Source: an uncultured Bacilli bacterium
GTDB lineage: Bacteria; Bacillota_I; Bacilli_A; RF39; UBA660
Assembly (NCBI GenBank): GCA_947630585.1
Contig: CANRIE010000030.1
Coordinates: forward strand, 1 to 7,756
Length of the DNA: 7,756 nucleotides
Direction of reading: 5' to 3'
The position numbers were made by a program, and so were the translations under genes. Each line of letters begins with the position of its first letter. The stretch's first letter is position 1. Positions 1 to 6,117 of this stretch are shown here, piece by piece. The notes below the pieces were generated by a model. It worked only from the letters and a program-made list of their open reading frames with translations, had not been told where the DNA came from and searched no databases.

Positions 1-51
1 GGGGCGTATCAAAAAATCATCTAAATAAAATTGCAATAAATGATAATTTTC

Positions 52-106
52 GACATATAAAACTGGTAGAATAATACTACTAGCTTTTATATGTCTTTTT
101 AATTTT
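52..106 (+). terminator. Strong intrinsic terminator of an upstream gene
   Basis: A perfect 11-bp stem (52-62 with 85-95) continues into a 7-bp inner stem (63-69 with 77-83, one G-T pair, C84 bulged) around a 7-nt loop, and is followed directly by TTTTTAATTTT. The T-run lies only on the + strand side, because the minus-strand continuation is not T-rich. It therefore ends a transcript that enters from left of the window. Positions 1-51 hold nothing I can recognise. Confidence 0.9.
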
Positions 107-109
107 GAT

Positions 110-138
110 TTGTAAAACGGGACTAAATGTGTTAAAAT
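110..138 (+). promoter_or_regulatory. Sigma-A-type promoter of the surface protein gene
   Basis: The -35 is TTGTAA (110-115) and the -10 is TAAAAT (133-138), with a 17-nt spacer. Transcription would start near 145, leaving a leader of about 18 nt before the ATG at 163. It lies directly behind the upstream terminator, so the surface gene is its own transcription unit. Confidence 0.65.
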
Positions 139-162
139 ATAAATAGAATGGAGTAATAAAAT

Positions 163-2055
163 ATGAATAATAAAAGAAATTTATTAATAATGATAATAAC
201 ATTAAGTTTAGTATTAATATTAGGTTCTAGTTATGCTTATTTAATGTATACTAAAGAATCAAATAATAGTTATGTAATTAATGTAGGGACATTAGAAGTT
301 ACATTTGTAGACAGTGAAACTCAGTTTTTAAATTTAACTAATATGTATCCTATGACTGATGATGAAGGTAAGAGTTTAGAACAAGAGTTAGTTTTCCAAG
401 TAAAAAATACAGGTAACTTAGTTGCTAATTATAATGTTTATATAGAAGAGTTATCAACTGAACCTGAATTTAAAACAGTTATTAAATATATAGTAAATAA
501 AGATAATAAAGGTTATTCTGAACCTGAAGTATTAAATGATGATAAATATATAGAGAGTTCTGGTAAATTAAAGGTAGGAGAAACAAGTGAATATCATGTT
601 AAAGTATGGCTTATGGAAACTGCTGATAATACTTACATGAATAAAGAATTTAAAGCTAAAGTAATAGTTGAAGGAAATCAAAATTTAGATAAGGGTGTTC
701 CTTTACTAGATACAATTAAAGAAGCAATTGCAAATCATACAACTGATACTTGTATTCCCACTATAACTGATGATAATGGAACGCCAGATAATAAAGATGA
801 TGACACCATTTATTTTTCAGGAGATAATGATTGTGTAAACTTTAACTATGTATGGTATTCAGGAAAACTATGGAGAATAGTTGCCACAAATCCAGATGGT
901 TCCATGAAACTAGTAACGCAAGATGCAATAACAGCAATAAATTGGGGTTCTAATACAACTTATAGTGGTTCATGGATATATCAATGGTTAAATGAAGATT
1001 TTAAGGATACATTATATAATTATGAAGAAATAATCGTACAAAATGCCTCTTGGAATGCAACTGAAACTACAAGTTATGCTACGAAAATACCTGAAACAAC
1101 AATGGTAACTGGAGATGTAGGATTATTAAATACTTATGAATATTATCAAAGTTATAAAAATACAACTTATTCAAGTGGATATTTAAATATAGGCTATTTT
1201 TGGTGGTTAATAACACCATATAGTAGCTCTTACGTGCGGTCCGTCGACTGCGATGGTTCTCTCGGTATCTACCTTCTGTCGTCGTTTGAGTATGGTGCTC
1301 GCCCATCCATTAATCTAAAATCCAATATCGGAATAGTAGCAGGAGGAGATGGAAGTGAGACAAATCCATATCGAATAAACGGGGATAAGGAGCCAGGAAA
1401 TAGTGGAGAATTAATTAATACTAGATTAAGTGGGGAATATGTCAAAGTAGATAATAAAGTATATAGAATAGTAGGAATAGAAAATAACACAACAAAATTA
1501 ACAAGTGTCGATTATGTAAGAGATGGTAGTGGAGTATTAACTAAAAATTTTGGAAGTAAAACAAGTTGGAAAACATCAGTTGAAACAGATAGTGATGATT
1601 ATTGGGGACATTACTTGAACAACACCTGGTTAACAAGTGAATTAAAAAATTATATAACAGAGGGAACATATTATTTGGGTCAAGTTGGTTCATCATCGAG
1701 TTATAAAAATTCAATATGTAGTGCAAGTAATACAGAAGAACGCACAAGTAGTTGTGAAAAAACAAGTAGTACTTGGACAGGACTTGTAGGATTACCAAGA
1801 ATGGGAGAAATGTTTTCGGCACAATTAGGTAGTGGATATTCTTCATCAAGCGTTATATGGTTAATAACGCCATCTAGTAGCTCGACCGTGCGGTACGTCA
1901 ACGACAATGGTCTTCTCGGTACCCCCAATCCGTCGTCGCGTGCGTATGGTGCTCGCCCATCCATCAATCTAAAATCTAGTGTCAAGATAACTGGAGGAGA
2001 TGGAATGACACCAGAAAGTGCCTACACAATCGGATTTGAAGGTCAAGAAAAATGA
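163..2055 (+). CDS. Exported surface protein with TasA/camelysin-like N-terminus and two DGR-type variable lectin-like (DUF6273) modules
   Basis: 630 aa. The start is set by GGAG at 150-153, 9 nt upstream. Residues 1-5 are basic/polar (NNKR), residues 6-27 are a hydrophobic export segment ending SSYAY, and residues about 30-175 are a beta-rich domain like the TasA/camelysin family (SipW-type signal peptides). Two lectin-like modules of the DUF6273 type follow, at about 187-410 and 416-625. Each carries a W/R-I-V entry motif (LWRIV, VYRIV), a WLITP motif, a hypervariable stretch, then YGARPSINLKS and GGDG. Outside the 119-bp repeats the modules are only distantly similar. The variable stretches are residues 357-376 and 575-594. 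No LPXTG, GW or C-terminal membrane anchor is seen, so it is either secreted/matrix-associated or held by the uncleaved N-terminal helix. DUF6273-like and C-type-lectin folds are common ligand-binding scaffolds and known DGR targets; a role in adhesion or ligand binding is inference. The ligand is unknown. Confidence 0.85.
   Translation: MNNKRNLLIMIITLSLVLILGSSYAYLMYTKESNNSYVINVGTLEVTFVDSETQFLNLTNMYPMTDDEGKSLEQELVFQVKNTGNLVANYNVYIEELSTEPEFKTVIKYIVNKDNKGYSEPEVLNDDKYIESSGKLKVGETSEYHVKVWLMETADNTYMNKEFKAKVIVEGNQNLDKGVPLLDTIKEAIANHTTDTCIPTITDDNGTPDNKDDDTIYFSGDNDCVNFNYVWYSGKLWRIVATNPDGSMKLVTQDAITAINWGSNTTYSGSWIYQWLNEDFKDTLYNYEEIIVQNASWNATETTSYATKIPETTMVTGDVGLLNTYEYYQSYKNTTYSSGYLNIGYFWWLITPYSSSYVRSVDCDGSLGIYLLSSFEYGARPSINLKSNIGIVAGGDGSETNPYRINGDKEPGNSGELINTRLSGEYVKVDNKVYRIVGIENNTTKLTSVDYVRDGSGVLTKNFGSKTSWKTSVETDSDDYWGHYLNNTWLTSELKNYITEGTYYLGQVGSSSSYKNSICSASNTEERTSSCEKTSSTWTGLVGLPRMGEMFSAQLGSGYSSSSVIWLITPSSSSTVRYVNDNGLLGTPNPSSRAYGARPSINLKSSVKITGGDGMTPESAYTIGFEGQEK
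1204..1322 (+). repeat. DGR-like variable region copy 1 (VR1)
   Basis: 119-bp segment coding residues 348-387, the first of two collinear copies with no indels (97 of 119 bases identical by my hand count). The core at 1231-1290 is about 55% GC and 10% A inside a strongly A-rich gene. Variable residues compared with copy 2 are Y357/T, S360/Y, D362/N, C363/D, D364/N, S366/L, I369/T, Y370/P, L371/N, L372/P, F375/R and E376/A. Every one of these changes lies in codon position 1 or 2. The 3' end (1290-1310) is a GC-rich block identical in both copies and coding YGARPS; it has the position and composition expected of an initiation-of-mutagenic-homing site. No template repeat or reverse transcriptase is in the window, so the DGR assignment rests on the substitution pattern. 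Confidence 0.8.
1858..1976 (+). repeat. DGR-like variable region copy 2 (VR2)
   Basis: Second 119-bp copy, exactly 654 bp (218 codons) downstream of the first and in the same frame, coding residues 566-605. The core at 1885-1944 is about 62% GC. Rare-for-this-genome codons such as GTC, CGG, TCG and GCG are shared with copy 1 at matching positions. Similarity to copy 1 starts at the TGGTTAATAAC block and falls off just after AATCTAAAATC, so the boundaries are sharper than the domain duplication. The identical GC-rich 3' block is at 1944-1964. The few third-position differences between copies all lie outside the core (in residues 351, 356 and 383 of copy 1). Confidence 0.8.
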
Positions 2056-2056
2056 A

Positions 2057-2084
2057 ATAAAATGAAAAAAATAAAATGAAAAAA
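2057..2084. repeat. Short AT-rich tandem repeat (2 x 14 bp)
   Basis: Two exact adjacent copies of ATAAAATGAAAAAA (2057-2070, 2071-2084), just after the TGA stop of the surface gene. Degenerate traces of the unit extend on both sides. No coding or structural role is visible, and no intrinsic terminator for the surface gene was found here. Confidence 0.7.
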
Positions 2085-2098
2085 ATGTGAAAAAACAC

Positions 2099-2127
2099 TT
2101 GATTATATGTACTTAATGATATATAAT
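2099..2127 (+). promoter_or_regulatory. Promoter of the intergenic structured RNA
   Basis: The -35 is TTGATT (2099-2104), the spacer is 17 nt, and the -10 is a perfect TATAAT (2122-2127). The predicted start is about 2134, exactly where the first stem of the structured RNA begins. That agreement supports a dedicated RNA transcript and not an untranslated tail of the surface gene. Confidence 0.65.
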
Positions 2128-2133
2128 ATCAAA

Positions 2134-2247
2134 TGTCTTGAGCGGAATGACAAGACTGAGTACGGTGTTTTCAATCGGAAAATTGGTCTGTGGAGGGAAT
2201 ATTATCCCGATGAAGCAGAAATGTGGGGTCGTGAGGCCCCACTCATC
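2134..2247 (+). ncRNA. Structured small RNA, probably TnpB-type omega RNA / IS200-IS605 right end without tnpB
   Basis: The segment is GC-richer than its surroundings and contains successive stems: GTCTTG/CAAGAC (2135-2140 with 2151-2156, 10-nt loop); a short TTTTC/GAAAA or CAAT/ATTG alternative around 2169-2185; GGGA/TCCC near 2194-2207; and an 8-bp GC-rich hairpin with a GTGA tetraloop (2223-2230 with 2235-2242, one G-T pair). The order TGTGGAG, small hairpin, GATGAAGCAGAAA, GC-rich terminal hairpin is the layout I know from the 3' ends of IS200/IS605-family tnpB (orfB) elements, where it forms the omega (guide scaffold) RNA. This match is from memory and not from a search. No tnpB or other transposase remnant is visible. 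It could be a decayed insertion, a non-autonomous element, or an unrelated small RNA. The terminal hairpin lacks a T-run. Confidence 0.5.
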
Positions 2248-2282
2248 ATATAAAAATAATTTCAAAATTTTTCCAATAAATA

Positions 2283-2310
2283 TTGAAATAATATAAATAT
2301 ATGATATAAT
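2283..2310 (+). promoter_or_regulatory. Promoter of the rimP-nusA-infB operon
   Basis: The -35 is TTGAAA (2283-2288), the spacer is 16 nt, and the -10 is a perfect TATAAT (2305-2310). The predicted start is near 2317, just before the leader hairpin. It is the only good promoter seen close to rimP and would drive the whole cluster through rbfA. Confidence 0.7.
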
Positions 2311-2320
2311 GATTACAGAT

Positions 2321-2340
2321 GAGTGGGAGCAATCCTACTC
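2321..2340 (+). promoter_or_regulatory. Operon leader hairpin upstream of rimP
   Basis: An 8-bp stem GAGTGGGA/TCCTACTC (one G-T pair) is capped by a GCAA (GNRA) tetraloop. It starts within a few bases of the predicted transcript start and is followed by TTTAATTTAATAG and then the rimP ribosome binding site. Possible roles are 5'-end protection or a leaky attenuator read by NusA, which is encoded in the same operon. The T-run is interrupted, so it is a weak terminator at best. Confidence 0.5.
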
Positions 2341-2360
2341 TTTAATTTAATAGGAGGAGT

Positions 2361-2621
2361 ATGGAAAATAAGGTAAAAGAGTTACTTAAAGGAAAACTTG
2401 ATGAATTGAATATGGTTGTTGATAGTGTTGCTTTAGAGAGTGAAAACAATCAGTTATACTTAAGAATATGTTTAGATAGTCCTGATGTAATTGATATTGA
2501 TAAAGTAGTACTTGCAACTAATATTATTAATCCAATTATGGATGATGCTGATTTAATCGATGAAAAATACATCTTAGAAGTATATGGAAAAAGTAAAGGA
2601 AGTGATAATGATGAATGCTAA
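2361..2621 (+). CDS. rimP: Ribosome maturation factor RimP, short form (N-terminal domain only)
   Basis: 86 aa, against about 150 for typical RimP, a cytoplasmic 30S assembly factor. The sequence follows the RimP N-terminal alpha/beta domain: a leading helix with KELL, a strand with LYLRICLDS (family V-D pattern), then the segment DIDKVVLATNIINPIMDDADLI, and the closing strand YILEV at residues 69-73. In typical RimP that strand continues into an SSPG-type loop and a C-terminal SH3-like domain of about 70 aa. Here the protein ends in a polar tail (KSKGSDNDEC). The start is supported by AGGAGG at 2352-2357. Its end overlaps the nusA start by 14 bp with no room for a missing domain, so this looks like a settled short form and not a fresh frameshift. 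The identification rests on operon position plus N-domain similarity. Confidence 0.75.
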   Translation: MENKVKELLKGKLDELNMVVDSVALESENNQLYLRICLDSPDVIDIDKVVLATNIINPIMDDADLIDEKYILEVYGKSKGSDNDEC

Positions 2622-3714
2622 AGAATTTTTAACGGCACTTGATAATATTGTTAAAGAAAAAAATATTGATAGACAAGTTGTAATTGATGCCATGGAGACA
2701 GCTTTAACAACAGCTTACAAAAAGAATTATGGAAAAAGTAATAGCAAAGTTTTAGTTAATCCTGAAACAGGTGAAATTAAAGTATATTCTTATATTACCG
2801 TTGTGCCTGATATAATAGAAGAAGTTGATGAAGAAGGAAATACGATTACTAAAGAAATTAATCCTGATTTAGAAATTAGGGTAAGTGATGCTAAAAAGAT
2901 TAATAAAACTTTAGAAGTAGGAGATACTATTGATACTCCTGTAACTCCTAAAGATGATTTTTCAAGAGTTGCAACCTCAACTGCTAAACAAGTTGTAATT
3001 CAAAAAATAAGAGAAGCTGAAAGAAGTAGTATTTTAGCTGAATTCGAAGGCAAAGAAGGCGAATTATTAATTGGGACAGTTGAATTAGAAGATACTGATA
3101 ACTTCTTTATTAATTTAGGAAGAAGTAATGGTATTTTACCAAGAAAAGAATTAATTCCTGGAGAAAAAATTGAAATGGGTTCAACTATTAAAGTTTATGT
3201 TACTAAGATTGATAACTCAGGACGAAATTTAGTTATTAAATTAAGTAGAACTCATTATGGATTTGTAAGACGATTATTTGAACTTGAAATACCTGAATTT
3301 CAAGATGGAACTATTCTAATGCACTCAGTTGTAAGAGAAGCTGGAGTTAGATGCAAAGTTGCAGTTTACTCAGAAAATCCTAACTTTGATCCAATTGGAG
3401 CTTGTATTGGTAATAAAGGAATGAGAATTGGAAATATTCTAAAAGAGTTGAAGGGTGAGAAAGTTGATTTAATTAAATATGATAAAGATCCTAAAATATT
3501 TATTGAAAATGCTTTAGCACCAGCTAAGAATTTAACAGTTATCATAACTGATCCTAAGAAGAATGAAGCGATGGTTGTTGCTGATAAAGATAATTTCTCT
3601 CTTGCAATTGGTAAAAAGGGAATTAATGCTAAACTTGCAAGTCGGCTAACAAAATACAAACTTGATATAAAAAGCGTAGAAGAAGCAAGTGAACTTGGGA
3701 TTAAAATTCAATAG
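2608..3714 (+). CDS. nusA: Transcription termination/antitermination protein NusA
   Basis: 368 aa from the ATG at 2608, chosen because AAAGGAAG (2595-2602) sits 5 nt upstream. An ATG at 2611 is almost as good; the in-frame ATG at 2584 lies well inside rimP, has no such site and is less likely. NusA binds RNA polymerase and nascent RNA and modulates pausing, Rho-independent termination and antitermination. Visible parts are an N-terminal polymerase-binding domain (about 1-140), an S1 domain (about 145-212), KH1 with GACIGNKGMRI (residues 264-274) and KH2 with AIGKKGINAKLA (from 333). Between S1 and KH1 is the family signature SRTHYGFVRRLFELEIPE. It ends soon after KH2 and lacks the acidic C-terminal repeats of E. 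coli NusA, as is normal in Bacillota (B. subtilis has about 371 aa). It is followed 7 bp later by rnpM. Confidence 0.96.
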   Translation: MMNAKEFLTALDNIVKEKNIDRQVVIDAMETALTTAYKKNYGKSNSKVLVNPETGEIKVYSYITVVPDIIEEVDEEGNTITKEINPDLEIRVSDAKKINKTLEVGDTIDTPVTPKDDFSRVATSTAKQVVIQKIREAERSSILAEFEGKEGELLIGTVELEDTDNFFINLGRSNGILPRKELIPGEKIEMGSTIKVYVTKIDNSGRNLVIKLSRTHYGFVRRLFELEIPEFQDGTILMHSVVREAGVRCKVAVYSENPNFDPIGACIGNKGMRIGNILKELKGEKVDLIKYDKDPKIFIENALAPAKNLTVIITDPKKNEAMVVADKDNFSLAIGKKGINAKLASRLTKYKLDIKSVEEASELGIKIQ

Positions 3715-3721
3715 GTGACGC

Positions 3722-3991
3722 ATGAAAGTTAAGAAAATACCCCTTCGGACTTGTGTTGTAACTCATGAAAAATTACCAAAGCAAGAGCTACTTCGGATAG
3801 TTAGAACTCCAGAAGGAATGATTGAAGCGGATTTAACTGGTAAAAAAAATGGGCGAGGCGCATATATTAAAAGTGATTTAGAAACATTAGAGAAAGCACG
3901 TAAGAGTAAAATATTAGAGAAACATTTAGAAGTTTCAATAAGTGAAGATGTATACGAAAGTATTAAAGAGGTAATTATAAATAAAAATTAA
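3722..3991 (+). CDS. rnpM: RNase P modulator RnpM (YlxR, DUF448)
   Basis: 89 aa. The YlxR signature is clear: RTCVVTHEKLPKQELLRIVR at residues 9-28 and GKKNGRGAYI at 40-49. The family is a small basic RNA-binding fold found in nusA-infB operons. In B. subtilis YlxR was linked to RNase P modulation and renamed RnpM, and it has also been described as nucleoid-associated. The ribosome binding site AGGTG (3713-3717) overlaps the nusA stop, so translation is probably coupled. In most Bacillota the next gene is ylxQ (an L7Ae-like protein); here infB follows after 14 bp and ylxQ is absent. Confidence 0.92.
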   Translation: MKVKKIPLRTCVVTHEKLPKQELLRIVRTPEGMIEADLTGKKNGRGAYIKSDLETLEKARKSKILEKHLEVSISEDVYESIKEVIINKN

Positions 3992-4005
3992 GAAAGAGGT
4001 GGAAT

Positions 4006-6117
4006 ATGAGTATATTAGAGTATGCCTTAGACGTTAATAAAGATGTTTCAGAAATTATTAGTCTATGTGAATCTTTAAATATTAAAAAGACCCTTGAAGA
4101 TGATATTTTAACTGATGATGAAATAATCATGTTAGATAATGAAATTGATTCTTTAAAAGAAAATGAAAATCCTGATTATGAAATTGATGAGGAGTTAGAG
4201 AGCAAAGTAGATAACTTAGTTAGTAAGATGGATATGGATTTAGATGAAATTACTACTAAGAAAGAAAAGGTTAAGAGTAAAGTTGAAAGTAAAAATGATG
4301 CTAAGATTAAATTTCAAAAAGGAAGAAAAGAAATTTATAAACATCGCGATAAATTAATGGAGAACAAGGAAGATGATGATGTTATTGTTTATCATGAAAA
4401 AATGACACCTGCAAGTCTTGCTGGACTTCTTAAGGTAAGTGGGGCTGAGATTGTTCAAAAATTATTTAATCTTGGGGTGATGGCTAATTTAAATCAAACT
4501 TTAAACTTTGAAACTGTTGAGTTATTATTACTTGATTATAACAAGAAATTAAAAAATGAAGAAAGTGTTGATAAGTCTAACTTTGAACAATATGAAATTG
4601 TTGATAAAGAAGAAGATTTAGTATCACGGCCTCCTGTTATAACAATAATGGGACATGTTGATCATGGAAAAACTACTTTACTTGATACAATTAGAAAAAC
4701 AAGTGTTGCAGAAGGTGAAGCCGGCGGAATAACTCAAGCAATTGGGGCTTATCAAGTTGAAGTAAATGGTAAAAAAGTAACATTTATTGACACTCCAGGT
4801 CATGAAGCATTTACGAAGATGCGTTCAAGAGGTGCAAGTGTTACAGATATCGTAGTTTTGATAGTTGCTGCAAACGATGGAGTGATGCCTCAAACTAAAG
4901 AGGCAATTGATCACGCGAAAGCAGCTGGAGTTCCAATTGTTGTTGCTGTAAATAAAGTTGATTTACCAGATGCTAATGTTGATAAAGTATTAACGGAATT
5001 AACTGAATGTGGACTTGTTCCTGAAAAATTTGGAGGAGATGTTATTACTTGCAACATTTCAGCTAAAAAAGGTGATGGCGTACCAGAACTTTTAGAAACT
5101 TTGTTACTTGTTGCTGAGATGGCTGATTTGAAAGCCAATCCTAATCGGTATGCAACAGGAACTGTACTTGAAGCAAGGACTGACCAAAAGGTTGGAAGTA
5201 TTGTAACCTTACTTGTTCAAAGTGGTACTTTAAGACTTGGAGACCCAGTTGTAATTGGAACTAGTTACGGGAAAATTAGAACTTTAAAAGATGATCGAGG
5301 AAATAACATCACAACAGCTCTTCCATCAACTCCTGTTGAAATAACTGGTATTAACGATTTACCATTAGCAGGTGATAAGTTCATGGCTTTTGAAACTGAG
5401 AAAGAAGCAAGAGCAATTTCGCTTGAAAGACAAACAAGAAGTAGAGATGCTGATACTAATAAAGCTGGAATGAGTTTAGATGACTTGTTTAGTATGGTTG
5501 AAGCTGGAGAAAAAGAAATCAATGTTGTTTTAAAATGTGATGTTAAAGGTAGCGAAGAAGCTGTTAAAGCGTCCCTAGGTAAAATTAATGTTGATGGTGT
5601 CTGGGTTAATGTTATTAGAAGTGGTGTTGGAGCAATTACAGAAAGTGATATTTTACTTGCTCAAGCCTCAAATGCTATTATAATTGGTTTTAACGTAAGA
5701 CCAAATAATAAGATAATTGATTTTGCTAAAGAAAAGAATGTTGAAATTAGATTATATGATATTATTTATAAAGTTGTTGAGGAGATGGAAGATGCAATAA
5801 GAGGAATGCTTGATCCAGTTTACGAGGAAGTTGTATTAGGAACAGCTGAAGTAAGACAAATTTTCAAATTCTCAAAAATTGGTAATATTGCTGGATCTCA
5901 TGTTATAAAAGGTGTTATTAAAAATGGTAGTGATGCAAGAGTAATTCGGGATTCAGTTGTTGTTTATACTGGTAAAATTGGTTCTTTACAACATGAAAAA
6001 GATAGTGTTAAAGAAGTTAAAAATGGCTTTGATTGTGGTATAACAATTGCTGACTATCAAGATATTAAAGAAGGCGACATCATTGAAGTATTTGAAAATG
6101 TTGAGGTAAAAAAATAA
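4006..6117 (+). CDS. infB: Translation initiation factor IF-2
   Basis: 703 aa, close to B. subtilis IF2 (716). It is a GTPase that places fMet-tRNA on the 30S subunit and promotes 50S joining. A first IF2_N-like helical module lies at about 1-50, then a charged linker, then a second IF2_N module at about 129-178 (YHEKMTPASLAGLLKVSG...). The G domain follows: G1 GHVDHGKT (216-223), G2 GGIT (240-243), G3 DTPGH (262-266), G4 NKVD (316-319) and G5 SAKKG (from 352). The rest carries domain II, then domain III and the C-terminal fMet-tRNA-binding domain (GTAEVRQIFKFSKIGNIAGSHV..., ending IIEVFENVEVKK). The start is set by AGAGGTGG just upstream. The stop overlaps the rbfA start by one base (TAATG). 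Confidence 0.98.
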   Translation: MSILEYALDVNKDVSEIISLCESLNIKKTLEDDILTDDEIIMLDNEIDSLKENENPDYEIDEELESKVDNLVSKMDMDLDEITTKKEKVKSKVESKNDAKIKFQKGRKEIYKHRDKLMENKEDDDVIVYHEKMTPASLAGLLKVSGAEIVQKLFNLGVMANLNQTLNFETVELLLLDYNKKLKNEESVDKSNFEQYEIVDKEEDLVSRPPVITIMGHVDHGKTTLLDTIRKTSVAEGEAGGITQAIGAYQVEVNGKKVTFIDTPGHEAFTKMRSRGASVTDIVVLIVAANDGVMPQTKEAIDHAKAAGVPIVVAVNKVDLPDANVDKVLTELTECGLVPEKFGGDVITCNISAKKGDGVPELLETLLLVAEMADLKANPNRYATGTVLEARTDQKVGSIVTLLVQSGTLRLGDPVVIGTSYGKIRTLKDDRGNNITTALPSTPVEITGINDLPLAGDKFMAFETEKEARAISLERQTRSRDADTNKAGMSLDDLFSMVEAGEKEINVVLKCDVKGSEEAVKASLGKINVDGVWVNVIRSGVGAITESDILLAQASNAIIIGFNVRPNNKIIDFAKEKNVEIRLYDIIYKVVEEMEDAIRGMLDPVYEEVVLGTAEVRQIFKFSKIGNIAGSHVIKGVIKNGSDARVIRDSVVVYTGKIGSLQHEKDSVKEVKNGFDCGITIADYQDIKEGDIIEVFENVEVKK

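Noticed and set aside
1..51. Tail of a further gene or variable region at the window edge (GGGGCGTATC start)
   Set aside because: Too short, and no collinear match to the variable regions or a recognisable coding end. Only the terminator that follows can be supported.
1204..1976. Phase-variable invertible or slipped-strand cassette
   Set aside because: The copies are direct and not inverted, no homopolymer or short tandem tract interrupts the frame, and the difference pattern is codon-position specific with no indels.
1269..1985. Antisense open frames across the variable regions
   Set aside because: They exist because the GC-rich islands lack stop codons. They have no ribosome binding sites or recognisable domains and sit opposite a convincing gene.
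2053..2084. TGA as a tryptophan codon (Mycoplasma-type code), extending the surface protein
   Set aside because: All tryptophans in the window are TGG, no in-frame TGA occurs in the conserved genes, and the extension would be a low-complexity Lys/Asn-rich tail with more TGA codons.
2156..2190. Possible DGR template repeat in the intergenic RNA (a GAGTACGGTG stretch resembles GAGTATGGTG at the end of VR1)
   Set aside because: The match is limited to about ten bases; the sequence before it has no run of AAY codons and no collinear similarity to the variable cores. No other template-like copy was found by eye in the window.
2134..2247. 6S RNA or small SRP RNA
   Set aside because: The ends do not pair into the long bulged helix of 6S RNA, and the SRP GGAAG-type conserved loop is absent.
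2223..2250. GC-rich hairpin as a Rho-independent terminator of the surface gene
   Set aside because: It is followed by TCATCATATAAAAA and not by a T-run. Its GTGA loop and place at the end of a structured RNA fit a scaffold hairpin better.
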